Source: Lachnospiraceae bacterium (lineage in GTDB: Bacteria; Bacillota; Clostridia; Lachnospirales; Lachnospiraceae). From it: a stretch of DNA of 6,648 nt. Below are positions 1-4,912 of the stretch, piece by piece; position 1 is the first letter of the stretch, and each line of letters begins with the position of its first letter. Made by a program: the position numbers and the translations under genes. The stretch covers positions 1 through 6,648 of the forward strand of contig WQST01000132.1 of the NCBI GenBank assembly GCA_009787745.1, written 5' to 3'. The notes beneath the pieces were generated by a model, which was not told the DNA's origin, searched no databases, and worked only from the letters and a program-made list of their open reading frames with translations.

Positions 1-2
1 CG

Positions 3-653
3 GGTATCTTCACGATGATTTTCGGCGCCGTCAGTTCTCTTGGCGGGGTTATCTTCATCACCGTCGCGGCGATGATTCTGTGGCTCTTGGGCATCCATGG
101 AACTTCCGTTGTTTTTGTTGTTTGTATGCCTCTATATATGCAGGTAATCCTTGAAAACGGAGCCCTTGTTGCCGCGGGGCAAGACCCTGTGTTCCATCCG
201 ATTTTACTTGTTCTTTTGCATACCGCGATCGGCGGGGCCGGCGGGACTCTGGGGCTTGTTATTCTGGGAATGCGGAGCAAATCGGCGCAGATTAAGGCCG
301 TCAGCAAAGCAGGTATCGTCCCGAGCTTATTTTCAATCAACGAGCCCGTCACCTTCGGTATGCCAATTGTTTATAACCCCATCCTTGCCATACCATATAT
401 CCTGACCCCCGTGGTGGTTATCATCCTTTATTGGATTGGTTATTCGACAGGCTTCTTGGTTCCGCCGTATGTATTGATTCTAACATTTATGCCGATTGGG
501 ATGGTTGATTTTTTCGGTTCGCTAAGCTGGACGAACGCGATATTCCCGTTCCTGCTGATACCTGTGAGTTTGCTGATGTACTACCCGTTCTTTAAGATTT
601 ATGAAAAGCAGTTATTAAAGAAAGAAGCCGCCGTCAACGAAACAGTAAAATAA
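3..653 (+). CDS. PTS system EIIC component, lactose/cellobiose (beta-glucoside) family, C-terminal part
   Basis: Membrane permease of a sugar-specific PTS that translocates a beta-glucoside or beta-galactoside while EIIB phosphorylates it. The reading frame is open to the left edge, so the N-terminal half is outside the window; the ATG at 15 is internal. About 216 residues are visible, rich in hydrophobic segments, ending in a charged cytoplasmic tail after YYPFFKIYEKQ, which is typical of CelB/ChbC-type EIIC. Two family signatures are clear: GIHG (His codon 96-98) and SINEPVTFGMPIVYNP (Glu codon 342-344). They lie 82 residues apart, close to the spacing of the sugar-contacting His and Glu of the solved Bacillus cereus ChbC. 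The loop between the NEP motif and the C-terminus lacks the usual WTTPP-like stretch and reads LTFMPIG instead. It lies 16 nt upstream of ptsH, in the same operon. The exact sugar cannot be read from sequence; the downstream 6-phospho-beta-glucosidase favours cellobiose, an aryl-beta-glucoside or similar. No EIIA or EIIB is visible. Confidence 0.93.
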   Translation, partial: GIFTMIFGAVSSLGGVIFITVAAMILWLLGIHGTSVVFVVCMPLYMQVILENGALVAAGQDPVFHPILLVLLHTAIGGAGGTLGLVILGMRSKSAQIKAVSKAGIVPSLFSINEPVTFGMPIVYNPILAIPYILTPVVVIILYWIGYSTGFLVPPYVLILTFMPIGMVDFFGSLSWTNAIFPFLLIPVSLLMYYPFFKIYEKQLLKKEAAVNETVK

Positions 654-669
654 AAAAAGGAAAATTGCG

Positions 670-942
670 ATGTATACAAAATCTGCAACAATCATAAACC
701 GTACAGGGCTTCATGCACGGCCGGCCTCGGTTTTTGTAATGGAAGCGAAAAAATTTGTGTCGAAAATCACCATCCGTAACCTGACGGAAGGAGGCAGTGC
801 AGTTAATGCCAAAAGTATTGCGCGTTTACTTGCCGAAGGGATAGGTCAAGGTGCGCAAGTGGAAATATCCGCCGAGGGAGACGACGAGCAACAGGCAATC
901 GACAGCCTTGAAAGTCTTATCGCGGCAGGGTTTGGTGAATAA
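670..942 (+). CDS. ptsH: HPr phosphocarrier protein of the PTS
   Basis: Small cytosolic protein that accepts phosphate from Enzyme I and passes it to EIIA. The 90-residue length matches the family (about 85-90). The active-site motif GLHARPAS places the phosphorylated histidine at His15. NAKSI places a serine at residue 49, equivalent to the regulatory Ser46 that HPr kinase phosphorylates in Firmicutes. Compared from memory with Bacillus subtilis HPr, there are three extra residues (around TEGGSAV, 39-45) before that serine. The hydrophobic patch after it is also altered: Ala51, Leu54 and Glu56 stand where Met48, Met51 and Leu53 are usual. The start is supported by AAGGA at 657-661, 8 nt upstream. 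It sits between the EIIC gene and the GH1 gene in one operon, so it may be a dedicated rather than the housekeeping HPr; whether a second ptsH exists elsewhere is unknown. Confidence 0.95.
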   Translation: MYTKSATIINRTGLHARPASVFVMEAKKFVSKITIRNLTEGGSAVNAKSIARLLAEGIGQGAQVEISAEGDDEQQAIDSLESLIAAGFGE

Positions 943-946
943 AGAA

Positions 947-952
947 AAGGAG
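947..952 (+). promoter_or_regulatory. Ribosome binding site fixing the GTG start of the GH1 gene
   Basis: AAGGAG lies 8 nt upstream of the GTG at 961, in the 18-nt gap after the ptsH stop. No in-frame ATG fits better: the family's N-terminal signature (FPKGFLWGG) begins four residues after this GTG. Confidence 0.75.
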
Positions 953-960
953 AAAAAATA

Positions 961-2418
961 GTGAATAAAGCATTTCCAAAAGGATTTTTATGGGGCGGCG
1001 CAGTAACCGCCCAACAGACAGAGGGGGCATGGAATTTAGACGGCAGAGGCCCTGCCCTGACCGATCATTTGACGGCAGGTTCATACCAAGCGCCGCGTAT
1101 TTTCACCAAAAAAATTGACCCTAATCGTTATTACCCCTCACATAGTGCAATTGACGGCTATCATTACTATAAGGATGATCTGGCGATGTTGGCCGAAATG
1201 GGCTTTTCCTGTTATCGTACCAGTATTTCGTGGACACGTATTTTTCCGAACGGCGACGATAAAGAACCGAACCGTAAGGGTCTTGATTTTTATCGTGATA
1301 TGTTTGAAGAATGTAAAAAGCACGGTATTGAACCGCTGGTGACATTATATCACGGCGAGCTTCCGTCGCAGACAGCCATTAAACATAACGGTTGGCTCGG
1401 GCGTGAAACGATTGATTTATATGCCCGCTTCTGCGAAGTAGTGTTTAAGGAATACAAAGGATTAGTAAAATACTGGCTGACTTTTAACGAGATTAATTGT
1501 ATGACTTTACCCGTAAGCGTCGATTTATTGGTCGGAAAAATGCCTGAAGCCGATGAAATTCCTCTGATAATCGGCGATCCGAAGATGAAAGATGACCCAA
1601 ATGCGCGTTTTCAGGCATTGCATCATCAGTTCATCGCGAGTGCGAAAGCGGTGGCGCTGGCTCATAAAGTTGATCCCGAAAACAAGGTCTGCGGTATGAT
1701 TACCGCGCTGGCGAATTATCCTCTTACTCCGAATCCTGATGATATTCTTGCCACTCAACAGTCGATGCAGGCAGGGAACTATTTATGCTGTGATGTTATG
1801 ATTCGCGGTAAATATCCGAGTTTTTCAAAGCGGCTTTTCGATAACCTCGGAGTCAGTTTGAATTTTGCCGAAGAAGATGAAAAAATTCTGAGTGAGGGCA
1901 AAGTTGATTTTCTTTCGATAAGTTATTACGCTTCCAACTGTGTTTCTCACATTAAACCTGATAAACAAGTAACAGGCAATTTGTTGATGGGAGCGAAAAA
2001 TCCGTTTTTAACCGCAAGTGAGTGGGGGTGGACGATTGATCCTAAGGGTCTCAGATATATTTTAAATGAATTAAATGACCGCTATCAGGTACCGCTTATG
2101 GTCGTGGAAAACGGACTTGGCGCAAACGATGTTGTCGAGTCGGATGGTTCTGTTCATGACCCTTATCGGATTGACTATATCGGTCAACACATCCGTGACC
2201 TTCGTGAAACTATTGATGACGGCGTCGATTTATGGGGATACCTGACATGGGGACCGATTGACATTATATCCGCATCGACAGGGGAAATGAAGAAGCGTTA
2301 CGGTTTTATTTATGTCGATGTGGACAACGAGGGAAAAGGCACTTTTGCCCGTCGGAAAAAAGATTCTTTTGACTGGTATAAAAAAGTAATTGCATCTAAC
2401 GGCGCGGATATTGATTGA
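961..2418 (+). CDS. 6-phospho-beta-glucosidase, glycoside hydrolase family 1
   Basis: Cytosolic retaining hydrolase that cleaves imported 6-phospho-beta-glucosides (for example cellobiose-6-phosphate) into glucose-6-phosphate and glucose or aglycone. The 485 residues match the GH1 phospho-glucosidase family (about 465-490). Visible signatures in order are: FLWGGA with Gln19 and Glu21 near the N-terminus; TFNEIN with acid/base Glu177; VVENGLG with nucleophile Glu383; and a C-terminal phosphate-binding block, SASTGEMKKRYGF. In that block Ser439, Lys445 and Tyr447 match the spacing of the 6-phosphate-binding triad of BglA-type enzymes. Ala438, rather than Trp, between the serines favours phospho-glucoside over phospho-galactoside specificity. 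The sugar-pocket loop is unusual: His131 is followed by Gly132, where the family almost always has an aromatic residue, and the normal GGW reads NGW (141-143). It starts with GTG. Placement between ptsH and ptsI fits use of the sugar phosphate made by this PTS. BglA/AscB-like is likely, but a specific gene name is not assignable. Confidence 0.94.
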   Translation: MNKAFPKGFLWGGAVTAQQTEGAWNLDGRGPALTDHLTAGSYQAPRIFTKKIDPNRYYPSHSAIDGYHYYKDDLAMLAEMGFSCYRTSISWTRIFPNGDDKEPNRKGLDFYRDMFEECKKHGIEPLVTLYHGELPSQTAIKHNGWLGRETIDLYARFCEVVFKEYKGLVKYWLTFNEINCMTLPVSVDLLVGKMPEADEIPLIIGDPKMKDDPNARFQALHHQFIASAKAVALAHKVDPENKVCGMITALANYPLTPNPDDILATQQSMQAGNYLCCDVMIRGKYPSFSKRLFDNLGVSLNFAEEDEKILSEGKVDFLSISYYASNCVSHIKPDKQVTGNLLMGAKNPFLTASEWGWTIDPKGLRYILNELNDRYQVPLMVVENGLGANDVVESDGSVHDPYRIDYIGQHIRDLRETIDDGVDLWGYLTWGPIDIISASTGEMKKRYGFIYVDVDNEGKGTFARRKKDSFDWYKKVIASNGADID

Positions 2419-2428
2419 GAGTATACAT

Positions 2429-2434
2429 GGGAGG
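2429..2434 (+). promoter_or_regulatory. Ribosome binding site of ptsI
   Basis: GGGAGG ends 5 nt before the ATG at 2440, in the 21-nt gap after the GH1 stop. It confirms the start, which gives the expected Enzyme I N-terminus (KGNGVSPGIA). Confidence 0.7.
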
Positions 2435-2439
2435 TTAGT

Positions 2440-4125
2440 ATGATACTTAAAGGGAATGGGGTGTCGCCGGGTATTGCTCTCGGGCAGGTGGTTTTGTATG
2501 AACCGATAACATTTGACATAGACAAAGAGTATTGCGGCGCGAATGAAAAAGCGACTGAACAGGAGCGTTTTGACGAGGCTTTGATTAAGGCGCACGAAGA
2601 ACTTGACCAACTCATAAATGCCGCAAAAAGCGAAGAACAAGCAGGGATTTTTTCCGCCCATAAAGAAATTTTGGATGACGACGAAATTTTGGAAATGGTT
2701 GCGGAAGGGATATCTGAGCAGTCTCAAACAGCACAAGGGGCTGTTCGCTCGGTCTATACAGAGTTTATTGCGCTTGTGGAAAAGGCGCCCAATCCCCTGA
2801 TAGCTAATCGTGCGGATGATTTCCGTGATGTCAGAGATCGTCTACTTGGCGTTTTACAGGATAAAAAGTCACAAGATTTATCACAAATAAAAAGCCCGTG
2901 CATTTTAGCGGCAAAGGTGCTTTTGCCCAGTGAAACAGCTGCTCTTGACCACAATAACATTCTCGGTATTATAACCGAAGAAGGCGGCGCGACCTCGCAT
3001 ACCGCCATTATCGCTAACAGCTTCGGTATTCCCGCCGTCGTGGGCGCGGCAGATTGTCTGCGCTTATTGTCGGAGGGTGTTTATATCGGTCTTGATGCCC
3101 TGACAGGTGAAATATATATAAAGCCTGACGCGGAAACAGAAGCGTTTTTGTTAAAAAAACAGGAAGCTTTTAAAGAGCGTAATAGGCAATCAGACCTTTT
3201 CCTTGATAAACCAAACCTCCTTGCCGACGGTACTCCATATGAAATAGGTGTAAATATCGGCGGAATTTTCACTGCTGAAACTTTTAAATACAGCAGTTTC
3301 GCAGGAGTTTTCCGCACCGAATTTTTATATATGGAAAGCCCCTGCTTGCCCGAAGAAGAAGAACAGTACCGGGCTTATTGTCGGGTACTTAAAGCCGCGG
3401 GTAAGCGCCCTGTCACGTTACGGACGATGGATATTGGGGGGGATAAGACGCTCCCGTATATGAAACTGCAAAAGGAAGAAAACCCCTTTTTAGGCTTACG
3501 GGCATTACGCCTTTGTTTCGCAAAACCTGAACTTTTGTATACCCAGTTAAGAGCGGCACTTCGCAGTGCGCTGCATGGAAACTTGCGGATTATGTTACCG
3601 ATGGCGGGAAGTATTGAAGACATTCGCATGGGGCGAAAGATGCTTAATGATGTAAAAGCACAGTTGGAAGAAGAGGGGATTCCTTTCGGTAAAGCAGAAT
3701 TTGGGATAATGATTGAAATTCCCTCTATCGCCGCCGTAATTGATTTAGCCGTTCGGGAAGTGGATTTCGCCAGTATTGGGACGAATGATCTATGCCAATA
3801 CCTATCAGCAACCGATCGCATGAATCCGACCGTAGCGGATTATTATCAGACGTTTTCCCCCGCGATGATGCGGACACTTCATCATGTCATAAGTGTGTTC
3901 AATAAAGAAGGCAAAGATATTTCCGTTTGCGGAGAAATGGCAGGAGATGAGCGCGGCGCGTTATTGCTATGCGGCCTTGGTTTAAGAAAATTCAGTATGG
4001 AGCCGAACAAAATCGCTAAGGTAAAAGAAATTCTTGCGGGCATAACAACCGAAAAAGCTAAAGAAATAGCGGACAAAGCAAGGAATGCCGCGACTCAGGA
4101 GGAGGTACTTATGTTGTTGGGTTGA
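2440..4125 (+). CDS. ptsI: Phosphoenolpyruvate-protein phosphotransferase (PTS Enzyme I)
   Basis: First enzyme of the PTS: a soluble dimer that takes phosphate from PEP onto a histidine and gives it to HPr. The 561 residues are slightly shorter than the usual 570-575. The order is an N-terminal HPr-binding/phosphohistidine region (KGNGVSPGIALG start), the active-site motif GGATSHTAI with His187, then the PEP-binding barrel. In the barrel, Arg292 (FRTEFLYM), Arg328 (LRTMDIGGDK), the metal ligands Glu426 (IMIEIPS) and Asp450 (SIGTNDL), Arg460 (ATDRMN) and active-site Cys497 (VCGEMAGD) all match the catalytic residues of the E. coli enzyme (His189, Arg296, Arg332, Glu431, Asp455, Arg465, Cys502). 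Every catalytic residue is present, so the protein should be active as a general EI, not a degenerate paralogue. It is the last gene of the EIIC-ptsH-GH1-ptsI operon. Whether it is the cell's only EI cannot be told here. Confidence 0.96.
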   Translation: MILKGNGVSPGIALGQVVLYEPITFDIDKEYCGANEKATEQERFDEALIKAHEELDQLINAAKSEEQAGIFSAHKEILDDDEILEMVAEGISEQSQTAQGAVRSVYTEFIALVEKAPNPLIANRADDFRDVRDRLLGVLQDKKSQDLSQIKSPCILAAKVLLPSETAALDHNNILGIITEEGGATSHTAIIANSFGIPAVVGAADCLRLLSEGVYIGLDALTGEIYIKPDAETEAFLLKKQEAFKERNRQSDLFLDKPNLLADGTPYEIGVNIGGIFTAETFKYSSFAGVFRTEFLYMESPCLPEEEEQYRAYCRVLKAAGKRPVTLRTMDIGGDKTLPYMKLQKEENPFLGLRALRLCFAKPELLYTQLRAALRSALHGNLRIMLPMAGSIEDIRMGRKMLNDVKAQLEEEGIPFGKAEFGIMIEIPSIAAVIDLAVREVDFASIGTNDLCQYLSATDRMNPTVADYYQTFSPAMMRTLHHVISVFNKEGKDISVCGEMAGDERGALLLCGLGLRKFSMEPNKIAKVKEILAGITTEKAKEIADKARNAATQEEVLMLLG

Positions 4126-4132
4126 TTCGACA
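4126..4132 (-). promoter_or_regulatory. Candidate Spo0A box (core TGTCGAA on the minus strand)
   Basis: TTCGACA on the + strand is the reverse complement of the core Spo0A recognition sequence TGTCGAA. It starts directly after the ptsI stop, about 64 bp upstream of the -35 of the promoter for the Spo0A-like gene. The flanking bases match the longer TTTGTCRAA consensus only partly (7 of 9). The same 7-mer also occurs inside coding sequence at 443-449, 758-764 and 6163-6169, so chance is a real alternative. This is the only intergenic copy. Confidence 0.35.
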
Positions 4133-4152
4133 TTGCGGACTTGACCCGCAAT
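4132..4152 (+). terminator. Hairpin after ptsI, possible weak terminator
   Basis: A perfect 7-bp stem (ATTGCGG / CCGCAAT) with a 7-nt loop (ACTTGAC) begins 7 nt after the ptsI stop. The downstream sequence TTCCGATTTCC is not a real T-run, so efficient intrinsic termination is doubtful. It could be a weak terminator, an mRNA 3'-end stabiliser or part of an operator, since it overlaps the last base of the candidate Spo0A box. Confidence 0.4.
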
Positions 4153-4195
4153 TCCGATTTCCAATACTTCAAAAAGATTACGCGATGCCTGAAGC

Positions 4196-4225
4196 TTGTA
4201 TATCATATCTTATCAAGTTTATAAT
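4196..4225 (+). promoter_or_regulatory. Sigma-A-type promoter for the Spo0A-like gene
   Basis: TTGTAT (4196-4201) and a perfect TATAAT (4220-4225) are separated by 18 bp. The predicted transcript would start near 4232, about 48 nt before the ATG at 4280. The surrounding sequence is strikingly AT-rich relative to the flanking genes. This supports independent expression from the PTS operon. Confidence 0.6.
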
Positions 4226-4243
4226 AATAACATAACTTATTAT
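4224..4243 (+). repeat. AT-only inverted repeat at the predicted transcript start
   Basis: ATAATAA (4224-4230) and TTATTAT (4237-4243) form a perfect 7-bp inverted repeat around CATAAC. It overlaps the end of the -10 box and the likely start site, a position suited to an operator. Such AT-only repeats also arise easily by chance, and the hairpin would be weak as RNA. Confidence 0.25.
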
Positions 4244-4268
4244 CAAAATATGCAGCAAAATGGAAAGC

Positions 4269-4275
4269 GAGGAAG
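4269..4275 (+). promoter_or_regulatory. Ribosome binding site choosing the ATG at 4280
   Basis: GAGGAAG ends 4 nt before the ATG at 4280. It decides against an in-frame upstream TTG at 4196, which coincides with the -35 box and has no ribosome site. Confidence 0.6.
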
Positions 4276-4279
4276 TTTT

Positions 4280-4819
4280 ATGGAAAAATTAACGATGACA
4301 GCCGCCAAGGACAATGAAAATATCTATCGGATTCTTGGTGATCTTATGAGTGCGAACAAAGAATTTCAAATCATGATCACCGTCCCCAGCGGGCTTGGCA
4401 GAAAAGAAGATCTGATGCAAGCGGAACATAAGAAAAATGAAAATGTGAAAAAAAATAGCTTTGTGACATACGATTTGGAACGTGATGTCACCGATATGAT
4501 TCATGAAATCGGTGTTCCTGCGCATATCAAAGGGTACCAATACTTACGGGATGCCATTATGCTGTCCGTCAATGATACGGAAATGCTCGGTTCAATCACA
4601 AAAGTACTTTACCCTACCATTGCCGCCAAATTTCAAACGACATCAAGCCGCGTAGAGCGCGCCATCCGCCACGCCATCGAAGTCGCCTGGAGCCGCGGCC
4701 GAATGGAAACCTTGGACGCCCTCTTCGGTTATACGATTAATACAGGTAAGGGAAAGCCCACTAATTCAGAGTTTATCGCCCTAATCGCGGATAAAATTCG
4801 GTTACAATACCGATACTAA
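4280..4819 (+). CDS. Receiver-less Spo0A effector-domain protein (Spo0A C-terminal domain)
   Basis: A predicted DNA-binding protein of 179 residues. Residues about 66-176 match the sporulation regulator Spo0A's C-terminal effector domain along its whole length, with hallmark stretches EIGVPAHIKGYQYLR, LGSITKVLYP, SSRVERAIRHAIEVAWSRG and KPTNSEFIA. The recognition-helix residues that contact DNA in Bacillus subtilis Spo0A (Arg211, Glu213, Arg214, Arg217, His218) are all present as Arg124, Glu126, Arg127, Arg130 and His131, so binding to 0A-box DNA is plausible. Full Spo0A is about 260-270 residues with an N-terminal phosphoacceptor receiver. Here only about 65 residues precede the effector domain; they are charged (lysine-rich around 50-58), show no receiver signature and resemble no domain I recognise. 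The 154-nt upstream gap cannot hold a receiver, so this is not simply a mis-called start. It has its own promoter and a possible upstream 0A box. It is probably a paralogue of, not a replacement for, the true Spo0A; its function is unknown. Confidence 0.88.
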   Translation: MEKLTMTAAKDNENIYRILGDLMSANKEFQIMITVPSGLGRKEDLMQAEHKKNENVKKNSFVTYDLERDVTDMIHEIGVPAHIKGYQYLRDAIMLSVNDTEMLGSITKVLYPTIAAKFQTTSSRVERAIRHAIEVAWSRGRMETLDALFGYTINTGKGKPTNSEFIALIADKIRLQYRY

Positions 4820-4828
4820 GCATAGGTG

Positions 4829-4858
4829 TTGTAATATACCCCTCCTTTATGCTATAAT
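4829..4858 (+). promoter_or_regulatory. Sigma-A-type promoter for glgA (extended -10)
   Basis: TTGTAA (4829-4834) and a perfect TATAAT (4853-4858) are separated by 18 bp, and TGC immediately precedes the -10 (extended -10). The predicted start is near 4865, leaving a leader of roughly 48 nt. It lies wholly in the gap after the Spo0A-like gene. Confidence 0.65.
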
Positions 4859-4865
4859 AACAGGG

Positions 4866-4884
4866 ACTGCTAATTAATGGCAGT
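4866..4884 (+). repeat. Imperfect 19-bp dyad in the glgA leader (possible operator or 5' hairpin)
   Basis: ACTGC (4866-4870) and GCAGT (4880-4884) flank TAATTAATG; 7 of 9 symmetrical pairs match around position 4875. It begins at the predicted transcript start. It could be a repressor site or a short 5' mRNA hairpin. It does not fit the catabolite-response (cre) consensus, which needs a central CG. Confidence 0.35.
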
Positions 4885-4912
4885 AAAACAGTTACTTGGA
4901 GGACTTTAGAAG

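Noticed and set aside
15..17. ATG near the left edge as the start of the EIIC gene
   Set aside because: The frame stays open upstream to the window edge (reading G-I-F-T before it), and the family is about twice as long, so this Met is internal.
443..449. Core Spo0A-box 7-mer inside the EIIC gene (also at 758-764 and 6163-6169)
   Set aside because: These copies lie within conserved coding sequence away from promoters. A few such 7-mers are near what chance predicts for a window this size.
2230..2736. Minus-strand open frame of 168 codons across the GH1/ptsI junction
   Set aside because: It lies entirely opposite two clearly functional genes, and its translation shows no recognisable domain. 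It is best explained as an antisense shadow.
3375..3821. Minus-strand open frame of 148 codons opposite ptsI
   Set aside because: It is fully inside the highly conserved catalytic barrel of Enzyme I on the other strand. The serine/arginine-rich translation looks like a codon-shadow product.
4097..4125. Very strong Shine-Dalgarno-like AGGAGGAGGT 4 nt before an ATG at the end of ptsI
   Set aside because: The ATG is in frame with ptsI and would make only MLLG before the stop. The purine run simply encodes Glu-Glu-Val of the normal EI C-terminus.
4196..4279. In-frame TTG start giving a 207-residue version of the Spo0A-like protein
   Set aside because: The TTG is the -35 element of a good promoter, has no ribosome site, and the extra 28 residues are AT-rich low-complexity (runs of N, Y, Q). 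The ATG at 4280 has GAGGAAG at good spacing.
4838..4845. CCCCTCC, complementary to the glgA ribosome site, as a possible RNA switch
   Set aside because: It lies between the -35 and -10 boxes, upstream of the predicted transcript start, so it would not be in the glgA mRNA made from that promoter.
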